Source: Ovoidimarina sp963698645 (GTDB lineage: Bacteria; Pseudomonadota; Alphaproteobacteria; Rhodobacterales; Rhodobacteraceae). From it: DNA of 64,000 bases. This document shows, piece by piece, positions 27,705 through 39,170 of this stretch. Location: the NCBI GenBank assembly GCA_963698645.1, contig CAVORP010000003.1, positions 124,001 to 188,000 of the forward strand. Direction: 5' to 3'. The notes under the pieces were generated by a model. The model did not search any database and had not been told where the DNA came from. It saw only the letters and a list, made by a program, of their open reading frames with translations. Made by a program: the position numbers and the translations under genes. Within the stretch, counting starts at the first letter, position 1, and every line of letters begins with the position of its first letter.

Positions 27705-28306
27705 GCCGTCCCCTGATCGCAATCCTGCGCGGGATTACCCCGGCCGAGGCCGTTCCCGTCGCAGATAAGCTTCTCGAAGCCGGGATCGACCGGATCGAGG
27801 TGCCACTCAACTCACCCGATCCGCTCGCCAGCATCGCGGCCATGGCCAAGGCGCACGGGTCACACGCCCTGATCGGCGCGGGAACGGTACTCGACGCAGG
27901 CGCGGTCGCCGATGTGCACGCCGCCGGTGGCCGGATGATCGTTTCGCCCAATTGCGACGCGGATGTGATCCGGCATACGAAGTCATTGGATATGCAGAGT
28001 TTTCCGGGAGTCCTCACGCCGACCGAATGCTTCGCCGCGCTCTCCGCCGGGGCGGACGGGCTCAAGATCTTCCCGGCTTTCCTTCTGGGCCTTGACGGGC
28101 TCAAGGCGATCCGTGCGGTCCTGCCCCCCGCCACAGCGCTCTACATGGTCGGTGGCGTCGGCCCCGAAAGTTTCGGCGACTGGGTTGCCGCCGGAGCCTC
28201 GGGTTTCGGGATCGGAACCGGGATTTACACCCCCGGCATGTCGGCAGACGAAGTGGGCGCACGGGCCCGCGATTTCGTCGCGGCATGGGACGCATGTGCC
28301 GGATGA
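27701..28306 (+). CDS. dgoA: 2-dehydro-3-deoxy-6-phosphogalactonate aldolase
   Basis: 201-residue class I aldolase of the KDPG/KDPGal family. The catalytic Glu is in GIDRIEVPLNSP, GAGTVLD follows, the Schiff-base Lys is in GADGLKIFPAF, and the phosphate-binding end is YMVGGVGPESFGDW. LNSP and the P-x-x-F variant favour the galactonate over the gluconate substrate. It cleaves KDPGal to pyruvate and glyceraldehyde 3-phosphate, the last step of the De Ley-Doudoroff route. It overlaps dgoK and the lactonase gene by four bases each. Confidence 0.88.
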   Translation: MSRPLIAILRGITPAEAVPVADKLLEAGIDRIEVPLNSPDPLASIAAMAKAHGSHALIGAGTVLDAGAVADVHAAGGRMIVSPNCDADVIRHTKSLDMQSFPGVLTPTECFAALSAGADGLKIFPAFLLGLDGLKAIRAVLPPATALYMVGGVGPESFGDWVAAGASGFGIGTGIYTPGMSADEVGARARDFVAAWDACAG

Positions 28307-29162
28307 CCGCCGCGGTCTGGGACGACACGCCCTGTGCGCTGGGCGAGGGGCCTCTCTGGCACTCCACCCGCAACCAATTGTTCTGGTTCGATATTATTCG
28401 GTTTCGCCTGCATAGCCGTGAGGCGGGCGAAAGCCGGACATGGCAATTCGACGAACATGTCTCGGCTGGGGGTTGGGTTGACGAGACGCGCCTTCTGATC
28501 GCGTCCGAAACCGGACTTTCGGTCTTTGATATCGAGACCGGGGACCGCGCTCCCCTCGCTTCCTGCGAAGCGGACCGGCCTGACACCCGCTCGAACGATG
28601 GACGTGCCGATCCGCAGGGCGGGTTCTGGTTCGGGACGATGGGAAAGGCCGCGCAGCCAGGCATGGGTGCGATCTATCGCTGGTACCGCGGCGAATTGCG
28701 CACCCTCCACAATGGCATCACGATCCCCAACGCGATCTGTTTCGCCCCTGATGGACGCACCGGCTATTTCGCGGATACCGCCCGGAAAACCGTTTGGTGC
28801 CAAGACCTTGATGCTGATGGCTGGCCAAGCGGTGAGGCCCGGGTCTTCCTCGACCTCACCGCCGATGGCCTCAACCCCGATGGTGCAGTGACCGACGCCC
28901 ACGGCAATCTCTGGCTCGCCCTCTGGGGCGCGTCCGGCGTGGCCTGTTACGCCCCTGACGCCCGATTTCTGCGAAAGATCGCAATACCAGCGCGGCACAC
29001 GTCCTGCCCGGCTTTCGGTGGACGCGACCTCACCACACTCTACTGCACCACTGCGCGACAGGGGCTCAGCGCCGAAACACTGGCAGCGGAACCCGAAAAC
29101 GGAATGACATTTGCCGCGCCGGATGCGGGCCGGGGCCGCCCCGAACCAAAGGTGATCCTCTG

Positions 29163-29163
<1 letters not shown>
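28303..29163 (+). CDS. SMP-30/gluconolactonase-family sugar lactonase
   Basis: 286-residue six-bladed beta-propeller. The ATG at 28303 overlaps the aldolase stop. Metal ligands are Glu in CALGEGPLW, Asn in TRSNDGRADPQG, Asn in TIPNAICF and Asp in LNPDGAVTD, the standard Ca/Zn set. In this locus it should hydrolyse galactono-lactone made by the SDR enzyme to galactonate. Related proteins act on arabino- or glucono-lactone, so specificity is inferred from context. Confidence 0.85.
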
Positions 29164-31045
<1,882 letters not shown>

Positions 31046-31061
<16 letters not shown>

Positions 31062-31966
31062 CACCATTCGGAACCCTGTCCGATGGCCGTGCGGTTGATC
31101 TTGTCACCCTGTCGCACGGGGCACTTGCGGCCTCGATCCTGACCTATGGCGCGCGGCTTCAGTCGTTTCATATGGGCGATGGTCCGAGCCTTTGCGTCGG
31201 CAGTGATCGGCTGGCCCGATACGAAGGTCCGCTTGCCTTCGCGGGTCCCGTCGTGGCCCCGGTCATCAACCGTATTGGCGGCGCATCCGCCCGGATCGAC
31301 GGCACGGAGTATCGGTTCGAGGCGAACCAGGACGGTCGCCACACGCTTCATTCCGGCGCCGCTGGCGCGCAATTCGCGATCTGGGATGTCGCCAGGTCGG
31401 ATACGGCCTCGGTCACCCTGACCCATCGCATGCCGGCGGGGCAGGGCGGATTCCCGGGCAACCGGACGATCTCTGTGACCTATGCGCTGACCGAGGCCGC
31501 GCTTTGCGTCACGCTCGAGGCCATGACCGACGCCCCAACCTTGATGAACCCGGCCCTGCACGGGGTCTGGAACCTTGACGGGACGGCAGATTGGGGTGGC
31601 CACCGGCTTTCCATCCCGGCGGAAACCCACCTCCCCGCCGGTCCCGATACCCGACCCACGGGAAAGATCGCTCCGGTCGCGGGCACGGGGTTCGACTACC
31701 GGGCCGCCCGCGCTCCGGACCCCGCGCTAGACCACAACTTCTGTTTCGATGCGCCGGGTCTTCGCGCAACACTGACCGGCACTTCGGGACGGACCCTGAC
31801 GATCCGCTCGGACGCGCCTGGGCTTCAGGCCTATACCGGAGGCCGCGAAGGGATCGCGCTGGAACCCCAGCTTTGGCCCGACGCGCCGAACAACCCGCAT
31901 TTCCCCCCGATCCTGCTGCGCCCGGGCGAAACGTTTCGCCAAAGCACCGACTACATCCCCGGCTAG
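31046..31966 (+). CDS. galM: Aldose 1-epimerase (galactose mutarotase)
   Basis: About 306 residues. GTG codons at 31046 and 31049 are the only plausible starts; the first overlaps the GH42 3' end by 16 bases. Conserved GalM features are SLCVGSD, FAGPVVAPVINRIGG, the His in QDGRHTLHSGAAG (substrate O5 region), the second His in DHNFCF, and the catalytic Glu in IALEPQLWPDAPN. It interconverts alpha- and beta-galactose, supplying the anomer used by the dehydrogenase. It ends two bases before the convergent stop of the next gene. Confidence 0.87.
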
Positions 31967-31967
31967 G

Positions 31968-34385
31968 TCAGGCCCGCAGCCTCGCGCCTTCCGGATCGAA
32001 GGGTGGCTTGTCCAGAACAACCGCGCGGTGCGGCCTGCCGAGAATGGCCACCTCGACCATATCCCCGGGACCCGCAAGTCCGGTCTTGAGATAGCCAAGC
32101 GCCAGCGATTTCCCGACCGAATACCCATATGTCCCCGAGGTCACCTGACCCACCGGCGTACCATCGGGCAGAAAGATCGGCTCGCCGCCCGTCGCATCCG
32201 CATCGGTCGCGATCACCTCCAGAAGACATAGCTTTTCCCGGGGCGGCCGATCCGCCAGCGCGGCATAGGCCGCCTTGTTCAGGAACTCCTTGTCCATCTT
32301 GATGAGCCCGTCCATGCCCAACTCCTGCGGCCACCATTCGGGGCTGTATTCGCGGCTCCAGGATCCGTATCCCTTCTCGACCCGAAGGCTCATGAGCGCG
32401 CGGCTCCCCACGGGACCGGCGCCCAGATCGCGCCCCGCCTCGATCAGGGCCGAATAGAGCGCCGTCTGATCGGCGGTCTCGCAATGCAACTCCCACCCCA
32501 GATCTCCGGTAAAGGATACGCGCAGCGCCACCACGGGCACTCCGGCCACCGTGATCCGCTGCGACCGCATGAACGGGAACGCTTCGGACTCCAGCCCCGT
32601 ATCGGTCAAACGACGCAACAAATCGCGTGACGCGGGCCCGGCCACGTTGAAGCCGCACATCGCCTCGGTCCGGCTTTCGAAGGTCGTACCCGCGGGCAGC
32701 GGGATCGCCCGGAAGAACCGCTGGTGAAACCGTTCGGCCATGCCGGAGCCGATCACGAGGAACTCCTCTTCGCCCAGACGCGTGACGGTGAAATCCCCGG
32801 CGATCCCGCCCCGCTTTCCAATCAGCGGCGTCAGACAGGACCGGCCCACCGCACGCGGCATCCGATTTGCGAAAAGCGCGTTCAGCCAATCCTCGGCCCC
32901 GGAGCCCTTCACGCGATATTTCGCGAAGTTCGAGATATCGATGATCCCCGCCCGCGCGCGCAGCATCCGGGCCTCGCGCCCCACCGGCTCCCACCAGTTC
33001 TGGCGGGTGAAGCCATAGGTTTCCTTGTCCGGCTCGCCCTCGGCGGCAAACCACAGGGGATGTTCCCAGCCGAAGTTCAACCCGAAATGCGCGCCCATCG
33101 CGGCCTGCATCCCGTGGACGGGGCGGGTGCGCACGGGGCGGCCCGCTGCACGTTCCTCGTTGGGGAAGTAAATCTTGAACCTGTGCGCATATTGGTCGCC
33201 CACCCGCGCCTTGGTGAACGCCTTGTCCGCCCAGGCCCCGAACCGCGCCATGTCCCAGCCGAACATGTCGAGGGTCGGCTCGCCGTCGATCATCCATTCG
33301 GCCGCCAGCTTGCCCATGCCGCCATTCTGGCTGAATCCCGGGATGATTCCGTTGCAGCAGAAATAGCCGGTCAACTCGGGCACCGGCCCGAACAGCACGT
33401 TCGCGTCCGGCGACCAGATCATCGGGCCGTTGATCACCCGCTTGATCCCGGCCTCGCCCACGGCGGGAACGCGGTCGATCGCGCGCATCATGTTCTCTTC
33501 GATCCGTTCAAGGTCGTCGGCGAACAACTCGTGCCCGAACCCCTGCGGCGTGACATCCTCGGCCCAGAACCGCATGTCGCGCTCATAGGCACCCACCAGC
33601 AATCCCTTGCCCTCCTGCCGCAGGTAATACTCGCCATCCCGGTCCGCGACAGATGGCAGGCGGCGGTCAAGCGCGGCGATCTCGGGAATTGTCTCGGTCA
33701 CGAAATACTGGTGCTCGGTGGGGATGAGTGGCAGCTCCAGCCCCGCCATCGCCGCCACTTCGCGCCCCCAGAGACCGGCTGCGTTCACCACCCACGGCGT
33801 GCGGATATCGCCCTTGTCGGTGCGCACGATCCATGTTCCGTCCGCCTGCGCCTCGGTGCCGGTGACGGGCGTGAACCGATGGATCTCCGCACCCCGCTGG
33901 CGCGCGCCCACCGCATAGGCATTGGTCACGCCCGAGGGGTCCACGTTGCCGCCATCGGGTTCGAACATGATACAGCGGATGCCGTCGAAATTCACCAGCG
34001 GGTGCAGCCGCTCGGCCTCGTCCCGGCTCACCTCGTGAAAGTTCATCCCGTAGCGCCGCGCCTTGGCCTCCTGCAGGCGCAATTGGTGCTCGCGTGCCTC
34101 GGTCTGCGCCAGGTAAAGGCTGCCGGGCTGAAAGACACCGCAGCTTTGGCCGGTCTCGGCTTCCAGCTCCTTGTAAAGGGTCATCGTGTAATGCTGCAGC
34201 CGGCTGATATTGGTGGAATCGTGTAGCCCGTGAATATTTGCCGCCGCGTGCCACGTGCTCCCCGAGGTCAGCTCCGACCGCTCCAGAAGCACCACATCTG
34301 TCCAACCCGCCTTCGTCAAATGATATAGGATCGAGCAGCCGATCACGCCGCCCCCGATCACGACGGCCTGGGCATGGGTGCGCAT
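31968..34385 (-). CDS. Dimethylglycine/sarcosine dehydrogenase-like FAD enzyme
   Basis: 805 residues with the two-part architecture of DMGDH/SARDH enzymes. The N-terminal FAD domain starts VVIGGGVIGCSILYHLTKAG and contains ELTSGSTWHAA, where the flavin-linking His is expected. The C-terminal half is a glycine-cleavage T-protein-like folate domain (EDWLNALFANRMPR...AGPASRDLLRRL...GDLGWELH...LMSLRVEKGYGSW). The start is the ATG at 34385, after AAAGGACACAGG. It demethylates N-methylglycines, passing the one-carbon unit to tetrahydrofolate. The exact substrate (dimethylglycine, sarcosine or related) is unresolved. Confidence 0.87.
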   Translation of the reverse strand: MRTHAQAVVIGGGVIGCSILYHLTKAGWTDVVLLERSELTSGSTWHAAANIHGLHDSTNISRLQHYTMTLYKELEAETGQSCGVFQPGSLYLAQTEAREHQLRLQEAKARRYGMNFHEVSRDEAERLHPLVNFDGIRCIMFEPDGGNVDPSGVTNAYAVGARQRGAEIHRFTPVTGTEAQADGTWIVRTDKGDIRTPWVVNAAGLWGREVAAMAGLELPLIPTEHQYFVTETIPEIAALDRRLPSVADRDGEYYLRQEGKGLLVGAYERDMRFWAEDVTPQGFGHELFADDLERIEENMMRAIDRVPAVGEAGIKRVINGPMIWSPDANVLFGPVPELTGYFCCNGIIPGFSQNGGMGKLAAEWMIDGEPTLDMFGWDMARFGAWADKAFTKARVGDQYAHRFKIYFPNEERAAGRPVRTRPVHGMQAAMGAHFGLNFGWEHPLWFAAEGEPDKETYGFTRQNWWEPVGREARMLRARAGIIDISNFAKYRVKGSGAEDWLNALFANRMPRAVGRSCLTPLIGKRGGIAGDFTVTRLGEEEFLVIGSGMAERFHQRFFRAIPLPAGTTFESRTEAMCGFNVAGPASRDLLRRLTDTGLESEAFPFMRSQRITVAGVPVVALRVSFTGDLGWELHCETADQTALYSALIEAGRDLGAGPVGSRALMSLRVEKGYGSWSREYSPEWWPQELGMDGLIKMDKEFLNKAAYAALADRPPREKLCLLEVIATDADATGGEPIFLPDGTPVGQVTSGTYGYSVGKSLALGYLKTGLAGPGDMVEVAILGRPHRAVVLDKPPFDPEGARLRA

Positions 34386-34565
34386 GGTCCTGTGTCCTTT
34401 CGTCCCTCTGACGAGGTCGACCTTCCGTCCGAGCCCCGGCTTTCGCTGGCCCAAAGCCGACGCATGACGTCGCAAATGCTATCTCGTAACGCGCGAACGC
34501 TGCGGATTGCATGACGGCCGCCTCTGGCCTAGCAATGACCTGTCTGCCCGAAAGGATTGCCCGCC

Positions 34566-34802
34566 ATGACTGCCCTGTTCGTCCAGATCCGCTGCCGCCC
34601 CGGAACGGCCTATAAGGTCGCCGACGAGATCGCGTTGCGCGAGATCCATTCCGAACTCTATTCGACCTCGGGCGAGTATGATCTTCTGCTCAAACTCTAC
34701 CCGCCCGACGGCGCCGAAATCGGCAAGTTCGTGAACGACCAAATCCTTGATATCGACGGGATCGAGCGGACCCTGACGACCCTGACATTCAAGGCATTCT
34801 AG
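34566..34802 (+). CDS. Lrp/AsnC effector-domain-only protein
   Basis: 78 residues equal to the C-terminal RAM (ligand-binding) domain of Lrp/AsnC regulators with no HTH: TALFVQIRCRPGTAYKVADEI, then SGEYDLLLKLY, and a final strand ERTLTTLTFKAF. The ATG at 34566 follows AAAGGA by nine bases; a TTG at 34557 is less likely. Stand-alone RAM proteins bind amino acids and may modulate full-length Lrp partners. It is divergent from the dehydrogenase gene, so a link to methylated amino-acid metabolism is possible. Confidence 0.78.
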   Translation: MTALFVQIRCRPGTAYKVADEIALREIHSELYSTSGEYDLLLKLYPPDGAEIGKFVNDQILDIDGIERTLTTLTFKAF

Positions 34803-34829
34803 GGCCATTTTGACAAAGGGACCGGGCCG

Positions 34830-35258
34830 GTGATCTACACTCAATCCTCCGTTGCATCGGCCACCGCATTCGAGATGGTCCAGACCGCAATCGCCCATGC
34901 CGGGAAGAACAATTGGGGCGTCGCGGCGGCTGTGGTGGATGCGCAGGGCGTGATCCTGGCGCTGTCCCGTATGGATGGGGTCGCGCCCAACGTGGCCGAT
35001 TTCGCTCAGGACAAGGCCTATACCGCCGCGACGATGCGGCGCTCGACCGAGACCTTCGCAGAGCGCATGGGTGGGTCGCCATCGCTGGCGCTCGGCCTGT
35101 CGACACGCCAGCGGCTTCTGACATGGGGCGGTGGATTGCCGATCCTGAAGGACGGGATCTGCATCGGCGCGATAGGCGTGTCCGGGGCGAAGGATTTTCA
35201 GGATATCGACTGTGCGAAGGCGGCCCTTGTCGCGGCGGGCTTCGACGCGCCGGAATGA
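34830..35258 (+). CDS. GlcG/HbpS-family protein
   Basis: 142 residues of the GlcG/HbpS (DUF336) fold. Start is GTG at 34830. The characteristic blocks are GVAAAVVDAQGVILALSRMDGV, DKAYTAATMRRST and GGLPILKDGICIGAIGVSG. HbpS is an extracellular haem-binding sensor, while GlcG proteins accompany glycolate and diol genes with no settled role. It follows the RAM-domain gene by 27 bases, probably in one transcript. Confidence 0.82.
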   Translation: MIYTQSSVASATAFEMVQTAIAHAGKNNWGVAAAVVDAQGVILALSRMDGVAPNVADFAQDKAYTAATMRRSTETFAERMGGSPSLALGLSTRQRLLTWGGGLPILKDGICIGAIGVSGAKDFQDIDCAKAALVAAGFDAPE

Positions 35259-35278
35259 CGCCCGCCTGACTTCGGCCC

Positions 35279-35911
35279 TCAGGCGCTCACCATCCGCAAG
35301 ACCGTCTCGACATTGAAGGCAAGCCGCGCCTCGAGCGCCTCAGGCGTCATCATGTCCCGCTCGAACACGATCGCCCCGGTGAACCGGTTCGTAAGGTAGT
35401 AATACCCGATCGCGGCAATCGTGATGTTCAACTGAACCGCGTCGATACCGGGGCGAAACGCGCCCTCCGCCACCCCCCGATCCAGAAGCTTCTGCACCAT
35501 TTCCACGAACCGGCGGCTGACGACCTTGACCCGCTCCGACTGCTTCAGATGCCGCGCGCGGTGCAGGTTCTCACTGTTCACCAGTGTCAGGAATTCGGGG
35601 TTCTCGAGGTAGTAGCTCCAGGTGAAGCGCACCAGCTTCTCCAGCGCCGCCTTGGGGGAAAGATGATCGAGTGCCAGTGCCTGTTCCGCCTCGCGAATGT
35701 CCAGATAGGCCTCTTCCAGAACCGCCTGGAACAGCCCCTCTTTCGATCCGAAATAGTGATAGAGCATCCGCTTGTTCGCCTCGGCCCGTGCCGCGATCTC
35801 GTCGACGCGCGCGCCTCCAAGCCCATTTTCCGCAAATTCGGCCTTGGCCGCCGCCAGAATGCGCGCTTTCGTCGCCTCGGCATCGCGCGTGCGGGTCTTG
35901 AGCTCTGTCAT
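35279..35911 (-). CDS. TetR-family repressor, candidate master of GTAACC regulon
   Basis: 210 residues. ATG 35911 follows GGAGG with a seven-base gap; an upstream in-frame ATG at 35986 would overlap the predicted promoter. The N-terminal HTH is residues about 12-58 (ATKARILAAAKAEFAENG...IAARAEANKRMLYHYFGSKEGLF), followed by an all-helical C-terminal domain of the TetR_C type. It is divergent from a truncated permease/alcohol dehydrogenase pair. It sits at the left end of a gene set whose promoters share a GTAACC-N4-GGTTAC palindrome, a typical TetR operator form, so it is the best candidate to bind them. Its inducer is unknown, possibly an acyl-CoA or aldehyde intermediate. Confidence 0.88.
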   Translation of the reverse strand: MTELKTRTRDAEATKARILAAAKAEFAENGLGGARVDEIAARAEANKRMLYHYFGSKEGLFQAVLEEAYLDIREAEQALALDHLSPKAALEKLVRFTWSYYLENPEFLTLVNSENLHRARHLKQSERVKVVSRRFVEMVQKLLDRGVAEGAFRPGIDAVQLNITIAAIGYYYLTNRFTGAIVFERDMMTPEALEARLAFNVETVLRMVSA

Positions 35912-35985
35912 ATGCGACCTCCCGGGCTGTCCATCGGGCGTCCGGCGGCCTTGAACCGAGGCCAGCAAATTCAGGACGTCCGACA

Positions 35986-36013
35986 CTTATAAGGGACTCG
36001 ACAGCTTTGGCAA
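35986..36013 (-). promoter_or_regulatory. Predicted promoter of tetR gene
   Basis: On the minus strand TTGCCA (36013-36008) and TATAAG (35991-35986) are 16 bases apart. The palindrome-like site at 36021-36040 lies just upstream of the -35 box. Confidence 0.45.
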
Positions 36014-36020
36014 TCTGTAA

Positions 36021-36040
36021 GTAACCAAATAGTGCGTTAC
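36021..36040. promoter_or_regulatory. Operator A, degenerate GTAACC site
   Basis: GTAACCAAATAGT at 36021-36033 matches the left 13 positions of the regulon site; the right arm GTTAC (36036-36040) is displaced by two or more bases. It lies in the divergent region between tetR and the permease remnant/ADH pair. Confidence 0.5.
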
Positions 36041-36099
36041 GAAGTAGGGCACGTCGGCGACATGAGTGGCTCGTTGACTGGTCGGGCATTTGGGAACCC

Positions 36100-36453
36100 A
36101 TGTCGTCCATGAAGAAATGCTTCGAGCAGGACTTGATCAATCGTCGCAATAGCTTGTTTACGACCGCCGCCGGAGTTCTCTTCGCGGTCAAGCTCTCGGG
36201 CGGGCCGCCCACCATTGCCAACGGTTTCCGCCTCCCGGCGATCGTTGCGATTCTGGTGGGTGGCGCTCCGCTCACGGGCGGCGTGGGCGGCGTCATCAAC
36301 ACGCTGCTCGGTACGCTCATCGTCGCCGTGATCCGCTTGCCCATGCTCTATTTCGAAATTGACGCGACACAACAGCAAATGGTCTTTGGGGTCATCCTGA
36401 TCGTTGCCATCGCCGCGACGATCGATCGCTCGAAACTGAGGGTCGTCAAATGA
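36100..36453 (+). pseudogene. 5'-truncated RbsC-type sugar permease remnant
   Basis: Only the last third of a ribose/xylose-type ABC permease survives. From about residue 23 the text AAGVLFAVKLSGGPPTIANG, AIVAILVGGAPLTGGVGG and GTLIVAVI matches the C-terminal membrane helices of RbsC-like proteins, ending at a normal stop. The first 20 residues are not permease-like and come from unrelated sequence, so the 5' two-thirds and any partner ATPase/binding-protein genes were deleted. The stop overlaps the ADH start (ATGA), so the ADH was once part of that sugar operon and is now read from the junction with the tetR region. Confidence 0.7.
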
Positions 36454-37481
36454 ATACCATGCGCGCTGCCGTGCTGATAGAACCCGGTCGTTTCGACCTT
36501 CGCGAGGTGGCCTGCCCTGATCCCGGCCCCGACGAGGCGCTGATCCGGATCGCGCGGACCGGGATCTGCGGCACTGATCTGCATATCTTCAAGGGCCATT
36601 ACGCAGCCGACAAACTGCCGCTGATTCCGGGTCATGAATTCACCGGCCATATCGCGGCGCTGGGCGGCCCCGCGCCCGGGCTGACCGAAGGCATGCCCGT
36701 GGTCGTGGACATGAATATCGGCTGTACCCGCTGCTACTGGTGCCGCCGGAACGAGATTCTCAACTGCCCCGAGATGCAGCAGATGGGCATCACCATCGAC
36801 GGCGCCTTCGCCGAGTATATCGCGGTGCCGTCCCGCCTTGTCATTCCCGCCGAGCCCCGGATGCCGACCGAGGTTCTCGCGCTGACCGAACCGCTTGCCT
36901 GCGTCGTCCGCGCCGCGCGCAAGTCCGGCGTCACGTTCGGCCAATCCGCTGTCGTCCTTGGCGCCGGTCCCATCGGCAACCTCCATGTGCAACTCCTGCG
37001 CACCATCGGCGCGGCCCCCATCATCGTGGCCGACCTTTCACCAGACCGGGTCCGGAAGGCACTGGATGCAGGCGCCGATGCGGGTGTCACCGACCCCTCG
37101 AAGCTCGACGAGACGGTGATGGAGATGACCGGCGGTCGCGGCGCCGATCTGGTGATTGAAAGCGTGGGCGACTCCGCACTCTACGCCAAATCCCAGACGC
37201 TGATCCGCAAGGGCGGGCATATCGCGGCCTTCGGGCTGACCGGGCCGGATGATACCCTGTCGCTCAACATCCTCCGGACGATCCTCGAAGAGAACTCGGT
37301 CGCGGGCTCCGTCGCGGGCTCGGGCCCGGACATGCACGACGCGCTCACGCTGCTGACCCATGGGCGGATCGACCCCGTTCCTTTCCTCGGCGCTGATTTC
37401 CCACTCGAGGACATCCAGACCGCGTTCGACAGTTATGCCGACAGGCCCGGAGACCTGAAGACCCAGATCGTGATGGCCTGA
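36450..37481 (+). CDS. Zinc-dependent alcohol/polyol dehydrogenase
   Basis: 343-residue medium-chain dehydrogenase of the sorbitol/threonine type. The catalytic zinc site is GICGTDLHIF (Cys) with GHEF (His-Glu); the structural zinc cysteines are in GCTRCYWCRRNEILNC; the Rossmann loop is VVLGAGPIGNL. The ATG at 36450 overlaps the truncated permease stop. It oxidises a secondary hydroxyl of a polyol or sugar derivative with NAD. It precedes the ALDH gene by 184 bases and may belong to the TetR-controlled set. Confidence 0.88.
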   Translation: MNTMRAAVLIEPGRFDLREVACPDPGPDEALIRIARTGICGTDLHIFKGHYAADKLPLIPGHEFTGHIAALGGPAPGLTEGMPVVVDMNIGCTRCYWCRRNEILNCPEMQQMGITIDGAFAEYIAVPSRLVIPAEPRMPTEVLALTEPLACVVRAARKSGVTFGQSAVVLGAGPIGNLHVQLLRTIGAAPIIVADLSPDRVRKALDAGADAGVTDPSKLDETVMEMTGGRGADLVIESVGDSALYAKSQTLIRKGGHIAAFGLTGPDDTLSLNILRTILEENSVAGSVAGSGPDMHDALTLLTHGRIDPVPFLGADFPLEDIQTAFDSYADRPGDLKTQIVMA

Positions 37482-37596
37482 CCCTGTGGTCCCCCGCCGC
37501 AACGTCCTCCGCGCGTCACGGAGACTTACTTGGTTTCCGCGATGGACAGTCCGCCCCGACCCGGCAAAGAAAGGGGCCGAAACCGCTGCGCACGCC

Positions 37597-37624
37597 TTGA
37601 CGTAACCAAACGGTTACTTATACT
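37597..37624 (+). promoter_or_regulatory. Operator B within ALDH promoter
   Basis: TTGACG (37597-37602) and TATACT (37619-37624) form a promoter with a 16-base spacer. The perfect palindrome GTAACC-AAAC-GGTTAC (37602-37617) fills that spacer almost exactly, so a bound repressor would block RNA polymerase. Confidence 0.75.
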
Positions 37625-37665
37625 CGCGCGAAACCCTGCTATTCTGCTTCCCGGGAGGAATCACC

Positions 37666-39170
37666 ATGGACAAGTCATCGACCCGGCTTTCGCCGCCGGA
37701 AACCCCGCGCGACTTCGGCTTCTTCGTCGATGGCTCCTACATCGCCGCAGGCGACCGCGAGGTCTTCGTGCGCAATTCGCCGGGCCATGGAACTCCGGTG
37801 ACACGCATCCCGAAATGCACGACCGACGATCTCGACGCCGCCGTCGCCGCCGCCCGCGCGGCCTTCGAGGATCGCCGCTGGTCGGGTCTGTCCGGGGCCG
37901 ACCGCGCCGCCGTCCTGCTCAAGGCCGCCGACATTCTCGACGCCCGCGCCGAAGAGGTCGCCTATTGGGAGACGCTGGAAAACGGCAAGCCGATCTCCCA
38001 GTCGCGCGGCGAGGTGGGGGGCTGCGTCTCGATCTTCCGCTATGCCGCCGGGGTCGCTCGCACGCTCCACGGCGACAGCTTCAACAATCTCGGGCGACAA
38101 GATGTTCGGCCTCGTCACCCGCGAGCCGATCGGCGTCGTGGGACTGATCACGCCGTGGAATTTCCCGTTCCTGATCCTCTGCGAGCGCGTGCCCTTCATC
38201 CTCGCCTCCGGCTGCACCATCGTCGCCAAACCGTCCGAGGTCACCTCGGCCACGACGCTGATCCTTGGCCGAGATCCTGCAACAGGCGGGCCTGCCCGAT
38301 GGCTGCTACAACGTGGTCACCGGCTCGGGCCGCACCATCGGCCAGGCGCTGACCGAACACATGGACGTCGACATGCTGTCCTTCACCGGCTCGACCGCCG
38401 TGGGCCGCTCCTGCCTTCAGGCGGCGGGCTCGAACTTCAAGAAGCTCGGGCTCGAGCTGGGCGGCAAGAACCCGCAGATCGTCTTTGCCGATGCCGATCT
38501 CGAGGATGCCGCCGATGGCGTGGCCTTCGGCATCGGCTTCAACACCGGCCAGTGCTGCGTCTCGGGCGCGCGGCTGATCGTCGAAGCGCTCGGTCGCCGA
38601 CAAGTTCGCGGAGATGGTCGCCGCGAAACTGAAGAAGGCCCGGGTCGGCGATCCGCTCGACGAGGCGACGCAGATCGGCGCGATCACCACCGACGCGCAG
38701 AACGACACGATCCTCGGCTACATCGCGAAGGGCAAGCGATGAGGGCGCGACGGCTGGTCACCGGCGGCAAAGCGCTCGACATCGGCGGCGGGCAGTATAT
38801 CGCGCCCACGGTCTTTGCGGACGTCACCGCGCGACATGGCGATCGCGCGGGACGAGATCTTCGGCCCGGTCCTGACCGTCATGCCCTTCGACACGCTGGA
38901 AGAGGCGATCGCGATCGCCAACGACACCGTCTACGGCCTGGCGGCCAGCGTCTGGACGAAGAACATCGACAAGGCGCTGACCGTCACCCGCCGCGTCCGC
39001 GCGGGCCGCTTCTGGGTCAACACGACGCTGCGGGCGGGCCCGAACTGCCCATCGGCGGCTTCAAGCAGTCGGGCTGGGGGCGCGAGGCAGGCGTCTACGG
39101 CGTCGAGGAATATACCCAGATCAAGTCGGTCCACATCGAGATCGGCAAACGCGATCCCTGGGTCGAGTGA
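37666..39170 (+). pseudogene. Aldehyde dehydrogenase, many frameshifts
   Basis: NAD(P)-dependent aldehyde dehydrogenase superfamily; corrected length about 499 residues. Conserved parts appear in changing frames: PWNFPFLILCERV, SFTGSTAVG, the general base in LELGGKNPQIVF, the nucleophile in GQCCVSGARL, RDEIFGPVLTV, and GGFKQSGWGREAG near the end. Extra bases are apparent near 38094, 38274, 38590, 38738, 38754 and 38832 and one is missing near 39046; the net +2 matches the interval length. All motifs are intact between shifts, so the gene is probably functional and the breaks are sequence errors. The stop overlaps the start of the GMC gene (TGATG). It likely oxidises an aldehyde made by the GMC enzyme or ADH. 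Confidence 0.78.
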
